Shown here: positions 19,001 to 28,612 of the stretch, in pieces
Position numbering within the stretch: the stretch's first letter is position 1
How the letters are laid out: every line of letters begins with the position of its first letter
Assembly (NCBI RefSeq): GCF_003589925.1
Contig: NZ_CP032382.1
Coordinates: 6,262,001-6,326,000 of the forward strand
Reading direction: 5' to 3'
Length of the DNA: 64,000 nucleotides
Origin: Chryseolinea soli
GTDB lineage: Bacteria > Bacteroidota > Bacteroidia > Cytophagales > Cyclobacteriaceae
The notes under the pieces: generated by a model
What the model saw: only the letters and a program-made list of their open reading frames with translations
Database searches by the model: none
Told to the model about the DNA's origin: nothing
Translations under genes and position numbers: made by a program

Positions 19001-22000
19001 GCATTGATAAACGGCCCTCCATCGATGCGATAGGAATAAACCGGAGTACCTGTTAAGACGTCGACGCGAATCTCACCCGTATTGTCGCCATTACATTTGA
19101 GATCGGTAATGGTTTTATTGATCGAGAGATTCGGGTTCACGGTGTGGGTAACCGACACCACCTTCTTACACATCGTAGGCGTGTAAACAACTTCCACAAA
19201 AAGAGCAACGCCATTGGTTACGACATAAGCCGGCAGGTTGGCCGGGGGTATTGCCGTGGCCGGGCCCAAACGTGGATCGGACGTATACCAGGTGATGGTA
19301 GTAGTCGGTGTTCCAGCATCGGGCGTAACACTGATTTCCAGTGCCGTCAAATCCGCCGTATACGTTGTGCCGCCCGGCGCGTCGGAACAAACCGTCAACG
19401 TCTGGCTATTGGCTACGGGCGATTTCAATACGGTTACGGTAAAGATCTGAACAGGATTGTCACATCCGTTGATGCCTTCTTCTGTAGAAGGATTTTTCGC
19501 ACGCACTTCAAACGTCACAACACCATCCAGGGTTGAGGATGTGTTCGTCAGAATCATGTTCGAGATATTGCCCAGGCCTGCGGCAGGACTGCCGATGTTG
19601 ATGTTGGGATCGTAGCTCTTCACGAGCCATAAAAAGTTTGCGTCGGAATTGTTGGGCGAGGTGAACGCCACATTCAAAGGATCGCCATTACACAGATCCG
19701 GCACCACCACGGGGTCGACATCCGAACGGGGGTAGATCGTAACCGTGACCGTCGTTGCCGGGCTTCCGGCACATCCCAGCGACGAGCTGTACGGAAGGAT
19801 CACGTATTTGACGTCCTGGTTTACTCCGGTCGTATTGACCCAGGTGTTGTCATGAATAATGTCGTCGAGATATAGCGTGGTCCCATCGGCTACCGGTATG
19901 GCAGACGTCGGAGCTACGCCAGGAGGCACGATAATGTTATTGATAATAAATCGGTCTGCAGGGAACGTGTTGGCTCGCGATATCAACGTAATGCCGGTGG
20001 GTTCGTCACTACAGATCATCTTGTCGAGACCCGGGCTCAGCTGAGGCTGTGGACGAACAGTCACCGTGATGATTTGGGGCGTACCCGGGCATTCTTTGGT
20101 AACGGATCCGATGGGCAGAGGAAAAACTGTGGTTATTTCACTGATGGGCGTCACCGTATAACTAACGGGCAACGGCGAAGCCGACAAATTCTCGAATACG
20201 TGGTTTTCGATAAAATTGGCCGGGAGATTGGTCTGCGGGAAAGTCTCCGGTGCCGTTGGCGATACATATCCGAGGCCAGCAGAATAAATAGCATCGCTGA
20301 TGGTGTATTTATCGATATCGACAGGGCTTACCGGGCCCGGTCCTGTTGATTTTGCAAAGACTATATTCGTCGGCGTGTCGCTACATACGGCCTGATCGTT
20401 GTCGGCCATAATGGGCCTTTTGTTGACTTGAACGTTATACGTGCCTTCGGGGCTCACGCACACGTTGTTCACCTCCGTCACGGCGAGAACAACATCCTCG
20501 TTTGAAAACTCCACAAAGATGTCGGGGAAGGTCTGACCGCTGCTCACAAAGGCCCCTCCGATCGAGTTGTCGGATTGCCTGCGGATCTCCCAGTTATAGT
20601 TGGATGCCGGGTTGGGCAGCGAAACATGATAGGGTATGGAATTGTCATTTTCACAAACCACAGGATCTCCCGTGATGATTGGCGCCACAGGCTGAGGAGA
20701 CCTCAGGATGGTGAGGGGCACATCCGATGTACTACAGCCGTTCAATTCAATCCTTACTTTTATATCGGCAGCAGCAGGTGCCGCCGTGTAAGGGAACTGG
20801 AGCAGCACATAAAAATCGTTGACCGTGCCGCCGGCAAAAACAATGAATTGACCGGGGCCCGTAGGGACGGTCCAATAGTATTTAGCGCCAGGCACACTCG
20901 TTACCTGGTAGGTTTGAACCGGCAAAGTATTGACGGGTTGTCCTGAGGCACCCATACACACCGTGGGGTCACCAATGATGGCCTGGTCGTTGGGAAGTAA
21001 GTTGACTTGCAAAGTAAGCTTCACAACGGTAGGGCAACTGGGCAAGGTCATATACGTGACGCGCGCAAATACGTCCAAGCTTCCTACGACGGAAGCAATG
21101 GGAGCCGTGATCGGGTTAACGTTATTCTGGGCGTCGGCAAGTGTATTGAACCAGGTGATGGCATTGCCTGGAGTGGTCACTGCGTTTCTATAGCGTGTGT
21201 CTCCTATCAAATCAACGTTGGAGGTCGTATTGGAGCCCGGAGTATCTTCACAAAGCGCCACGGTGGCGTCTTGTGCGCTGGGAAGTGCGCGGATGTTGAT
21301 GATAACACTTCCATCGCTGGTACAACCAGTAGCCGTTTCGCGAATGCGGGCGATGTAAACTTTGCCATCGGGCACATTATTGAAAGGAATGGTCGGATCA
21401 GCCACCAATGTCCCTAAAGGAGGAGGACCGTCCTGATACCACTGAATGGTGCGGTTCGCTGCGGGAATCGAAGTTATGGTACTTTCGTAATCCGTCAACA
21501 AAACCGTTGTGGTTATCGGCGCTCCTGCGGGTGCGACTTCGCAAAGAACCGGGTTCAGGTTTGATGCGTTGGGTGCGGTGATCCGGTTGATCACCACGTC
21601 GTCAGCGTCCGTACACAAATTGCCGCCGGCGCTGGTCAAGGTCCAGCGTACGGTCACAGAGTTGCCGGGAGCCGGAAGCCCGCCAATGGTGGCGTTGGGA
21701 TCGGTGTCGTCCGAGATCGTCGCAGTTCCTGAAACAACGGTCCATTTACCCGTTGCCCCAAAGGGTGGCGGATTCTGAGCATTCATCTGAACGCTGGTCT
21801 CACAAACATTGAGCGGCGACGGTCCTGCATCGGCCAACGGCTTCCGGTCTACGTTGATCGTAAATTCCTGATCGGCCGCGACACAGGTGCTTCCGATTTG
21901 TGGAATGGCAGTGGCCTTGATCTTTATCGGGGTGCCGGCCAGATAATCGGCATCCGTGGCGTTATAGACGGACGATAAATTGCCCCCACCAGAAGTAACA

Positions 22001-24468
22001 CTACCGATCGCACCATTACCCGTTACCACTGAAAAAGTTCCTCCCACGGCCCCACCACCATACGTTCCGCTAATGGCGATGGGTGTGATGACGGCTGCGC
22101 CGGGCAAAAGACATACATTATTGACATCGGGCGCCGCGACTTGAGGCTTTTGGTAGAACGTTACCGTCACCGTGTTAAAAGCCGGGGGGCAGTTACCGCT
22201 GGTGACTCTCCATTCCAATACATAGGCACCATAAGCAAAGGCCGGTCCATTGAGGTTCACATCCGTGGTAGGTGACGTGGGATCCACGATCGTGAGGGCC
22301 GCGGCGGAACCGCTCGTGACAGTCCAGACGCCTGTACCGATCGTCGGTACGGGCGCTGCCAAGGTTGCTGTTTCCCCGCACGCATTAATTGGTGGCATGG
22401 CGGCAATCGGAGTCGGGTTTGCACCAAAATCAATGACAACTTCATCGGTGAATGTACAAGACCCGGTAACGACCGTCCATACCATCGTGTACTCTCCGGC
22501 AAGCGTAGGACTTCCGATGGTAAGGGCCGTATTGGGATCGTTGGCGTTTGTTGTATATCCAGGGGCAGGTCTTCCTGCCGGTATGCTGGATTTGTAACTC
22601 CAGGTACCGGTTCCCGCTGTCAGCGTGGCCGTCAGCGGCGAAGAGGTGAGCGATCCGCAAAATGCCTGGTCTGCTCCCGCCGTCGGAGGCGTCGGGTTCG
22701 GGGTGATAACTACGGTTTGTATGTTGCTGTTCACCGTGGCACAAGGACCGTTGTCAACCACTGCTCTGTAGGCATAGGTTCCGGCCGTTAAGACGCCGGG
22801 CGTAATCGAGCTACCTGATGCGGGGCCGGTGTATGTGTTGAATCCACCTCCATTGATCTCGACTTCCCAGTGATCAATCGTACCCACATAACCCGATAAG
22901 GTCAAGGGGCCTACCGAGGTTCCCTCGCAAGCATTGGGTACACCACTCAGGGTGCCGGGCACGGTTTGATTAAAGACACGGACTGTGAAGTCCCGATCGG
23001 TCGTACAGTTAGGGTTGGAGGTATAACGGCGGCTAACCCTCACGTTGCGGTCGACAAAGAGTTGGCCCGGTGCAAACGCGACGGCGACGTTAAAGGTTGT
23101 TGAGGTAGCCGTGGTTCCACTGGGGGTCACCCCGGTGTCGCCAGTAAAGACATACTCTGTAGTGCCACCAAAGGTAGTTGTCGCCGGGGCAGGCATGACC
23201 ACGTTGAATGAATTACCGTTACAAATCTGCGCGGGTGGTGCCGTTGTCGGATTCGGAACGGTGATCGCCTCACGAATGGTTTTTGTCAGTTTTACAGCCG
23301 GGCTTTCACAGTTCAATGCATTCGCTACGTTGGGTCGGTAGGTTGCCCAGACAATATAATTACCGGCGGTTGTGTTATTGGTATATCCTGGCACGGCCGA
23401 CACCGGGAGAGAGGTAGAAGTACCGGATGAAATCGGTGTACCCGGTGCATCCGGAGTTCCCGGCACATTTCTATACCAGGTGACGATGTTTCCACCGGGG
23501 ACGCCAGTCACGTTAAAATTGCTCGGTGTCGTTCCGTTACAAACCGTCTGGTCGGTTCCGCCCGGCGGAGGCGGTTGGTCAACAATCCGGATCCGTGCGG
23601 TTTCTATAACCGGTGGCCTGACATTATAAGGATTACAGGTATTCCAATAATTCATCGTGATCTCGAAGATTTCGCCCACCTGTGCCGTTGCAGGCACCGT
23701 GATGATCTGCGTGGTCGATGTGGGGAATCCCGAGTTTGTTACGGTGGCGGGGGAAGCGTCCACCGCACCGTTAAAAGGAAATGCGCGGGGTGTACCACCA
23801 ATTTTAACTGCCCCCGTGATGTTAGAAGCGCCGGTGCCATAAATGAATTGTCTCCAGCGCTGTTTGTCGTTAGGACCCAGCACGAGGTCGGGTGGTACGC
23901 AGTTGAGGATCGACCGGTCGGTAAAGGTAACGTTGGTTTCAACGCCGGCACAGACCAGGTATTCGTTTACGTTAGTGAGCGTTTCCAGTAGCGAAAGTCT
24001 CCCCGTGTTCTCATCGTCCGTGTTCCAGCGAACAAAGCGGGGCGGTGTTCCCAGGTTGGCTGCGCAGACTCCGCCGTTGAATACGAGACGAACATCGGGA
24101 CGGTATTCGCATTTAACCTGTCCGCCATTTGGCGGAAAAAAGTGTGTAGCAGAAGCAAAGAAACGATTGGGCCCGATCTTGGCGGCGTTTACACGCACAG
24201 GTGCCGAACCATCGTCCCAGTTAATGTCAAACTGAATGGTTCCTGCCTCGTCAATATTATTGATGTCGATTTCGATTACGCCGGGTGTGATGGGGCTGTT
24301 GGCGCAGATGGTCCCGTTGTCGCGGTTGGCAATAGAGCCTGTGAAGATACCCGTTCCGTCCGCACCGTTACAGCCTTGCGAAAACGCCTCAAAAGAAACC
24401 AGATTGAGTGCGGAGACAATAAAAACAAGCCAAAAAAATGGTCGACGTAGAAGTTTAGGCATACGCAA
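16060..24468 (-). CDS. Giant T9SS cargo/adhesin with Ig/PKD-like modules, SprB repeats and type B (CHU_C) C-terminal domain
   Basis: A 2802-residue secreted protein. A signal peptide ends near residue 31 (EAFSQ). Residues about 120-1770 are a long series of Ig/PKD-like modules, many opening with a Cys-containing strand (VCNGTTPSNF, AFCGSLTSS, NVCETSVQM) and holding WTV or WTL motifs. At least three SprB-type repeats lie at about 1785-2060 (DLKCNGDNTGEI, FNLSCHDALDGEI). More PKD domains follow, including YEWDFNDGDKSTDF near 2635. The last 100 residues (from LPNAFTPSPNGSSGG to GDVTLIR, with FDRWGNLIFES and WDGYDKNGRLMPAGVYVYK) are the gliding-motility/CHU_C sorting signal for T9SS. A PorP/SprF gene follows. 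Likely a cell-surface adhesin or filament; ligand unknown. Asn and Thr content is high and paired Cys suggest disulfides. Confidence 0.95.
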   Translation of the reverse strand: MRMPKLLRRPFFWLVFIVSALNLVSFEAFSQGCNGADGTGIFTGSIANRDNGTICANSPITPGVIEIDINNIDEAGTIQFDINWDDGSAPVRVNAAKIGPNRFFASATHFFPPNGGQVKCEYRPDVRLVFNGGVCAANLGTPPRFVRWNTDDENTGRLSLLETLTNVNEYLVCAGVETNVTFTDRSILNCVPPDLVLGPNDKQRWRQFIYGTGASNITGAVKIGGTPRAFPFNGAVDASPATVTNSGFPTSTTQIITVPATAQVGEIFEITMNYWNTCNPYNVRPPVIETARIRIVDQPPPPGGTDQTVCNGTTPSNFNVTGVPGGNIVTWYRNVPGTPDAPGTPISSGTSTSLPVSAVPGYTNNTTAGNYIVWATYRPNVANALNCESPAVKLTKTIREAITVPNPTTAPPAQICNGNSFNVVMPAPATTTFGGTTEYVFTGDTGVTPSGTTATSTTFNVAVAFAPGQLFVDRNVRVSRRYTSNPNCTTDRDFTVRVFNQTVPGTLSGVPNACEGTSVGPLTLSGYVGTIDHWEVEINGGGFNTYTGPASGSSITPGVLTAGTYAYRAVVDNGPCATVNSNIQTVVITPNPTPPTAGADQAFCGSLTSSPLTATLTAGTGTWSYKSSIPAGRPAPGYTTNANDPNTALTIGSPTLAGEYTMVWTVVTGSCTFTDEVVIDFGANPTPIAAMPPINACGETATLAAPVPTIGTGVWTVTSGSAAALTIVDPTSPTTDVNLNGPAFAYGAYVLEWRVTSGNCPPAFNTVTVTFYQKPQVAAPDVNNVCLLPGAAVITPIAISGTYGGGAVGGTFSVVTGNGAIGSVTSGGGNLSSVYNATDADYLAGTPIKIKATAIPQIGSTCVAADQEFTINVDRKPLADAGPSPLNVCETSVQMNAQNPPPFGATGKWTVVSGTATISDDTDPNATIGGLPAPGNSVTVRWTLTSAGGNLCTDADDVVINRITAPNASNLNPVLCEVAPAGAPITTTVLLTDYESTITSIPAANRTIQWYQDGPPPLGTLVADPTIPFNNVPDGKVYIARIRETATGCTSDGSVIINIRALPSAQDATVALCEDTPGSNTTSNVDLIGDTRYRNAVTTPGNAITWFNTLADAQNNVNPITAPIASVVGSLDVFARVTYMTLPSCPTVVKLTLQVNLLPNDQAIIGDPTVCMGASGQPVNTLPVQTYQVTSVPGAKYYWTVPTGPGQFIVFAGGTVNDFYVLLQFPYTAAPAAADIKVRIELNGCSTSDVPLTILRSPQPVAPIITGDPVVCENDNSIPYHVSLPNPASNYNWEIRRQSDNSIGGAFVSSGQTFPDIFVEFSNEDVVLAVTEVNNVCVSPEGTYNVQVNKRPIMADNDQAVCSDTPTNIVFAKSTGPGPVSPVDIDKYTISDAIYSAGLGYVSPTAPETFPQTNLPANFIENHVFENLSASPLPVSYTVTPISEITTVFPLPIGSVTKECPGTPQIITVTVRPQPQLSPGLDKMICSDEPTGITLISRANTFPADRFIINNIIVPPGVAPTSAIPVADGTTLYLDDIIHDNTWVNTTGVNQDVKYVILPYSSSLGCAGSPATTVTVTIYPRSDVDPVVVPDLCNGDPLNVAFTSPNNSDANFLWLVKSYDPNINIGSPAAGLGNISNMILTNTSSTLDGVVTFEVRAKNPSTEEGINGCDNPVQIFTVTVLKSPVANSQTLTVCSDAPGGTTYTADLTALEISVTPDAGTPTTTITWYTSDPRLGPATAIPPANLPAYVVTNGVALFVEVVYTPTMCKKVVSVTHTVNPNLSINKTITDLKCNGDNTGEIRVDVLTGTPVYSYRIDGGPFINAGTSFYTFSALAAGAHSVEVQDARGCTLSESIQVNEPVTLGAVSSVSQEITCYLYKDGIIKTIASGGTAPYSSYLLLQTNTTDPNNDGIFENLGEGSYSVRVTDANNCVATSNLVPLVPPDQVEITSMLAAVDANGFNLSCHDALDGEIATTFTGGNNPPNYTLTLSKASDPANPIIANTTNQNYTFPNLGYGNYTLIAKDGKGCLSLPASAIIGNPPELNAGFIGSDQSICIGDDPVQINEIFPPSGGVGNYKMKWQFTTDPATGWLDLLPPVTTATYNPPRITETTYYRRLVESVSLRTGTSCVVRGDGNIVKVTVNPLPHVTLTGPSEVCQGDGFNLGITTNNVAIEYDYSVGGTTFVGLTGTDPTIPIGNFQHDETYTLLRAKDILTGCLSPDVPQTKVITIIKINTDFDVLAPDAQCSGGEFSFQWVAEQGVKYTWIWSDGQQDIINPGDVPLGPNIRKHIFTSGSTTTPTVYPVRLQAENALCLPKFTSKPITVFPTIALNIAPGDPILCSGESIRFKDQSEGVDIGKWYYHEIGKTDRLDERTGPLPDVNFVMTNNTTTNPIVYEFVYEASNSEGCSDVYKKEVKVYRGVTAAIGNVPDPPSPFVGGISTVQFINNSTPVDPTQFEYTWDFDDIKATPPTANGAGPFTVDYFSPGVKNVILKAVNIDALAIDNKQCMSVVSKPINIELPLLKAAFKATPLAACFPVDITIENLSPGADTFYWELYDQNGLVTTSNLREPVFRILKPGKYDIYLTASFLATGQTDFANQKGIEVFDVPSALFQLRPNPLYVPDTEMQTFNQSLRASQYEWDFNDGDKSTDFQPRHLYKLEGKYIVTLTAGYDNGNKDVDGDGVLDGNIVCYDTAQQEVVALDGGFIKLPNAFTPSPNGSSGGVAGNGTFNDVFLPITRGVQEFAMQIFDRWGNLIFESKDKNIGWDGYDKNGRLMPAGVYVYKLVLRLSDGQRTTKLGDVTLIR

Positions 24469-24758
24469 ATGCGTTTAAAAACTGCGAATTAACAGGTGTT
24501 GCCGATTAAGCCAAAGACTTACCTTTTCCTAAACTATAGACAACCCTGTATCCCTATTAAAAAATCAAAGTAACCCAACCAGGTTAAAAAGTGTCCTTTT
24601 CCAAATTACTTCTGCTGATGCCGGCCTTGACTTGCAGGCCGGTCGTTGCCGGTCTCTATAGCACGGAAAAAAATTGCGCTCATCCCTTCAACCCTGCGAA
24701 GTGTCCACGCGAAGCCCGCTCACATACTCCACCCAACGTCAACGACGCAGACAAAAAG

Positions 24759-24766
24759 CAAAGGTA
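24759..24766 (-). promoter_or_regulatory. Possible -7 box of the giant cargo gene
   Basis: TACCTTTG on the minus strand. A TTG at the right upstream spacing is not present, and the leader would be about 285 bases, so this is weak. Confidence 0.3.
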
Positions 24767-24871
24767 GTAAGTTTTGGCAAACGGCCGACCGGGGCCATCG
24801 GCAATCCGGCAAGCTCCCGATACAGCCGTTGAATTCCCCGCGGGATTCGGGAAAACCTTCAGAATAATCCC

Positions 24872-24901
24872 TTGTAGTTTGAACCGATACCCCTACCTTT
24901 G
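24872..24901 (+). promoter_or_regulatory. pyrG promoter
   Basis: TTG (24872-24874), 19 bases, TACCTTTG (24894-24901): a good match to the Bacteroidota -33/-7 consensus. Predicted initiation is near 24908, about 24 bases before the ATG at 24932. Confidence 0.7.
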
Positions 24902-24931
24902 CCCCCGATTTTTTACGCCTTTTTCAGATCT

Positions 24932-26551
24932 ATGTCAACCACTGCCAAGTATATCTTTGTTACCGGAGGCGTTACATCCTCCCTCGGAAAGGGCATTATC
25001 GCCGCCTCCCTGGCCCAATTGCTCCAGGCGCGCGGTTTTAAAGTCACCATCCAGAAATTCGACCCCTACCTCAACATCGACCCCGGCACCCTCAACCCCT
25101 ACGAACACGGGGAATGTTACGTGACCGACGATGGGGCCGAAACCGACCTTGACCTGGGCCACTACGAACGCTTCCTCAACGTTCGCACCTCCCAGGCCAA
25201 CAACGTGACCACGGGCCGGATCTATAACAATGTCATTACCAAGGAGCGGAAAGGCGAATACCTCGGCAAAACCGTCCAGGTGATCCCCCACATTACCGAC
25301 GAGATCAAGCGCAACATCTTCCTGTTGGGCGAGAGCGGCGAATACGATTTCATCATCACCGAGATCGGCGGTTGCGTGGGCGACATCGAATCCCTTCCTT
25401 TTATTGAAGCGGTACGCCAGGTGAAATGGGAACTGGGGCCCAACAGCTCCATGGTGATCCACCTGACGCTTATCCCCTACCTGAAGGCTGCTAAAGAACT
25501 GAAAACCAAGCCCACACAGCACTCCGTGAAGGAACTGCTTGAAGCGGGGATCCAACCCGATATACTTGTCTGCCGTACGGAAATGCCCTTGCCGATGGAT
25601 ATTCGCAAGAAAATGGCCCTTTTCTGTAACGTACACCTCAATTCCGTTATCGAAGCCATGGATGCCGACACCATTTATGATGTGCCGATCCTGATGCGCA
25701 AAGAGAAACTGGACGAGCGCGTGCTCGCCAAACTGAAGGTGGCCTCCAAAGAAGAACCGGATCTGGAGCAGTGGAAGAACTTCCTGGGCAAGCTCAAAAA
25801 CCCCGTCAACGAAGTGACGGTCGGACTCGTTGGTAAATACGTGTCCCTGCCCGATTCCTATAAGTCCATTGCCGAGGCGTTCGTACACGCCGGGGCGGAG
25901 AACGATTGCAAAGTGAACGTAAAATGGATCTCGTCCGAAGAGGTGACGAAAGATTCCGTGGAACACATCTTGAAAAACCTGGATGGCGTATTGGTAGCGC
26001 CCGGATTTGGCGAACGCGGCCTCGAAGGAAAAATTGAGACCATCCGCTATGTGCGGGAGAATAAGGTGCCGTTCTTTGGCATCTGCCTGGGCATGCAATG
26101 CGCCGTGGTGGAATTTGCCCGCAATGTGCTGGGTCTGGAAGCCAGTTCCACGGAGCTGAATCCCAAGACGAAGAATCCCGTGATCGACATGATGGAGGAA
26201 CAGAAAAAGATCACCATCAAAGGCGGCACCATGCGCCTGGGGTCTTATGACTGCAAACTCAAAAAGGGCACAAAAGCCTATGCCGCCTACGGCGAGAGTC
26301 TGATCCACGAACGCCACCGTCACCGGTATGAGTTCAATAACAAGTACCTCGATCAAATGGAGCATGCCGGCCTCAAGGCCGTGGGTGTGAACCCCGAATC
26401 GAACCTGGTGGAAGTGGTTGAATTAAAAGACCATCCGTGGTATGTGGGCGTTCAATACCACCCCGAGCTGAAAAGCACGGTCCTGAACCCGCACCCCCTG
26501 TTTGTAAAATTTGTAGAAGCTGCGCTTGAGCATAAGAAAATAAAAGCCTGA
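24932..26551 (+). CDS. pyrG: CTP synthase
   Basis: A 539-residue enzyme that makes CTP from UTP, ATP and glutamine in the cytoplasm. The N-terminal synthetase domain opens [17 protein letters not shown] with the ATP-binding loop, then has [10 protein letters not shown] and [11 protein letters not shown]. The C-terminal class I glutamine amidotransferase domain has GICLGMQ with nucleophile Cys385 and the late YHPE of the His-Glu pair. Length is normal for the family. The start at 24932 is chosen over an in-frame TTG 33 bases upstream, because homology begins at the second residue and the promoter -7 box overlaps the other start. yidC follows 115 bases on. Confidence 0.98.
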   Translation: MSTTAKYIFVTGGVTSSLGKGIIAASLAQLLQARGFKVTIQKFDPYLNIDPGTLNPYEHGECYVTDDGAETDLDLGHYERFLNVRTSQANNVTTGRIYNNVITKERKGEYLGKTVQVIPHITDEIKRNIFLLGESGEYDFIITEIGGCVGDIESLPFIEAVRQVKWELGPNSSMVIHLTLIPYLKAAKELKTKPTQHSVKELLEAGIQPDILVCRTEMPLPMDIRKKMALFCNVHLNSVIEAMDADTIYDVPILMRKEKLDERVLAKLKVASKEEPDLEQWKNFLGKLKNPVNEVTVGLVGKYVSLPDSYKSIAEAFVHAGAENDCKVNVKWISSEEVTKDSVEHILKNLDGVLVAPGFGERGLEGKIETIRYVRENKVPFFGICLGMQCAVVEFARNVLGLEASSTELNPKTKNPVIDMMEEQKKITIKGGTMRLGSYDCKLKKGTKAYAAYGESLIHERHRHRYEFNNKYLDQMEHAGLKAVGVNPESNLVEVVELKDHPWYVGVQYHPELKSTVLNPHPLFVKFVEAALEHKKIKA

Positions 26552-26555
26552 CCCT

Positions 26556-26630
26556 TCTCGTCTCTTCCCTTGCGCCTTTGCGAGATCCTGAATATCGCGA
26601 AGACACAAGACGCCAAGAGAGGGCGCTAAG
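26556..26630. repeat. Degenerate palindromic repeat between pyrG and yidC
   Basis: The words CTCTTCCCTTGCGCCTTTGCG on the left and, inverted, the segment ending in GCCAAGAGAGGGCG on the right form an imperfect inverted repeat around GCGA...TCGC. The vocabulary (CCTTTGCG, TTGCGCCTT) matches the well-formed copy near 59.9 kb. Confidence 0.55.
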
Positions 26631-26666
26631 GTCTGTCATCTTGAAAATTGAAACACGAACGTAGAA

Positions 26667-28481
26667 ATGGATAGAAATTCCGCCATTGGCATTACTTTGA
26701 TCGCAGCGTTATTGCTGGTTTACTTTTATTGGTTCTCGCCCGCGCCCAAGCCTGTGGCTCAGAACGTGGAGCCAACCGTCCAAACCGAAGCAAAAGCGGA
26801 TACGGTAAGACGACTTGAAGCCGTTCCCGACAGCGTGCTGGCCGCCAAGTATGGCGACCTCTCCACCGCTATGAAAGGCGAAGAGACCTCTACCCTATTT
26901 GAAAACGAAGACCTGAAAGTGACCTTCAGCAACAAGGGCGGTCTCATCCGCGAAGTGGAGCTGAAGAAGTTCAAGACCTACAGCCAAAAGGCATTGAAGT
27001 TGATGACACCCGATGCTTCAACCTTCAAACTGAAAACCATTTATCAAGGCAAAGACCTTGACCTCTATGGTTTATACTACACGCTGAGCCAACGCAAGAA
27101 CGCCGACAGCACCGAAGTAGTTTATACCGTCGCGCTGGCCAATGGTGCAAAGATCGAGCAGATCTACAGCATCCCGGCACAAGGCTATGAGATCGGCTAC
27201 AAGCTGCGCACCGAAGGACTGAACGAGCAACTCGCTGGCGAAAACCTGGCACTCCACTGGACCAACATTGTGCGGCCCATTGAAAAAGATCTGGCCGATA
27301 CCCGCATCAATACCACCATCTCCTACTATACCGACGCCGACGGCTTCAAAGAGCTGAATCAGCGTTCGAAAGACAAAGAGTCGGCAGCCGTCGCCCAGCC
27401 GTTGAAATGGGTGACCGTGAAAGAGAAGTTCTTCCTCTCGGCGATCATCGCGAAGACAGCTTTCGCAGGCGGTAATGTAGAGACCTCCATCGACAATGCC
27501 GACAGCTCCGTGGTGAAGCATGCCAACATCGACCTTCAAATTGCGAAGAGTCAGCTTGCCGCCGGCAAAGCCGATTTCAAATTCTACTTCGGCCCCAACG
27601 ACTACAAGAAGATCGGCAAAGTAACGGAAGGTTTCCGCAAGAACGTGTACCTGGGCTGGCCTCCCGTGTACTGGATCAACAAGTTTGTCATTTTCCCGGT
27701 GTTCCATTTCCTCACGGGCATCATTTCCAACTATGGTCTGATCATCATCATTCTCGTGTTGTTGCTCAAGCTGGTATTGTTCCCGCTTTCATATAAGTCC
27801 TACCTCAGCATGGCCAAGATGAAAGTGCTGAAGCCGGAACTCGACGAGATCAAGGAGCGCGTCGGCGACGACATGACCAAGGTGCAACAGGAACAGATGA
27901 AGTTGTATTCCCAAGTGGGCGTCAATCCCATCAGCGGTTGTATCCCGGTGTTGCTGCAGATGCCATTGATCTTCGCCATGTTCTATTTGTTCCCCGCCAG
28001 CATCGAGTTGCGCCAACAGCCTTTGTTGTGGGCGGAAGATCTTTCGACCTACGATTCGTTGATCCGTCTTCCGTTCGTAGTGCCCTTCTTAGGCAATCAC
28101 CTGAGTCTCTTCACCCTGTTGATGACGGCCTCGACGCTGATCTACACCTGGCAAAACAACCAGATTTCATCGGTTCAGGGACCGATGAAATCCATGTCCT
28201 ACATCATGCCGCTGGTGTTCCTGTTCGTTTTGAACTCGTTCTCTGCGGGCCTCACTTTCTACTATTTCATTTCCAACCTGGTGACGTTCGCACAACAAGC
28301 CATCATCAAACGGTTTGTGGACGAGGACAAGATCCGGGCGATCATGGAAGAAAATAAAAAGAAAAATGCATCGGGTGGCGGCAAGAAATCCAAGTTCATG
28401 AGCAAACTGGAAGAAGCGATGAAGTCCAGCGAAGAAGCTCGCCGCAAAGCGGAAGAGGAACGGAGGAATAAGAAAAAATAA
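26667..28481 (+). CDS. yidC: Membrane protein insertase YidC
   Basis: A 604-residue inner-membrane insertase. The first helix is at about residues 5-22, followed by a large periplasmic domain (about 60-330) typical of Gram-negative YidC, then the five-helix 60KD_IMP/Oxa1 domain from about 350 to 560. Diagnostic segments are YKSYLSMAKMKVLKPELDEI, NPISGCIPVLLQMPLIFAMF and SAGLTFYYFISN. The conserved Arg in the first helix group is part of the hydrophilic groove in known YidC. The C-terminal tail is basic, Lys-rich, and may contact ribosomes. It works with SecYEG or alone to insert inner-membrane proteins. It has its own strong terminator; it may be cotranscribed with pyrG. Confidence 0.97.
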   Translation: MDRNSAIGITLIAALLLVYFYWFSPAPKPVAQNVEPTVQTEAKADTVRRLEAVPDSVLAAKYGDLSTAMKGEETSTLFENEDLKVTFSNKGGLIREVELKKFKTYSQKALKLMTPDASTFKLKTIYQGKDLDLYGLYYTLSQRKNADSTEVVYTVALANGAKIEQIYSIPAQGYEIGYKLRTEGLNEQLAGENLALHWTNIVRPIEKDLADTRINTTISYYTDADGFKELNQRSKDKESAAVAQPLKWVTVKEKFFLSAIIAKTAFAGGNVETSIDNADSSVVKHANIDLQIAKSQLAAGKADFKFYFGPNDYKKIGKVTEGFRKNVYLGWPPVYWINKFVIFPVFHFLTGIISNYGLIIIILVLLLKLVLFPLSYKSYLSMAKMKVLKPELDEIKERVGDDMTKVQQEQMKLYSQVGVNPISGCIPVLLQMPLIFAMFYLFPASIELRQQPLLWAEDLSTYDSLIRLPFVVPFLGNHLSLFTLLMTASTLIYTWQNNQISSVQGPMKSMSYIMPLVFLFVLNSFSAGLTFYYFISNLVTFAQQAIIKRFVDEDKIRAIMEENKKKNASGGGKKSKFMSKLEEAMKSSEEARRKAEEERRNKKK

Positions 28482-28503
28482 ATACTCGAATCGCGCCGAG
28501 TGG

Positions 28504-28538
28504 ATACCTCACATACAAAAATGTGAGGTATTTTTTTT
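28504..28538 (+). terminator. Strong terminator after yidC
   Basis: ATACCTCACAT (28504-28514) pairs with ATGTGAGGTAT (28521-28531) around ACAAAA and is followed by T8. Confidence 0.9.
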
Positions 28539-28612
28539 GCCTTCGCATTTTGGAATGAGTGTCGCTTGGTGCAGACGCGGTTGGGCCTTCGCGCTTTTTT
28601 TACTTATCTTAT

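Larger units (their letters stand above)
24469..24931. other. Divergent intergenic region between the giant cargo gene and pyrG
   Basis: 463 bases without a supportable gene. A well-formed pyrG promoter is at the right end. On the minus strand a TACCTTTG box (24759-24766) lies about 290 bases upstream of the giant gene, without a matching -33 element. A 7-base-stem hairpin (CCGGCCT 24621-24627 with AGGCCGG 24636-24642) has no T-tract; it would sit in a long leader of the giant gene if that box is used. Confidence 0.5.

Noticed and set aside
24621..24642. Hairpin CCGGCCT/AGGCCGG as a terminator
   Set aside because: No T-tract on either strand and it lies in a divergent region where no gene ends.
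24935..26365. A 476-codon minus-strand open frame
   Set aside because: It lies wholly antisense to pyrG and its sequence mirrors codon use of pyrG; there is no family signal.
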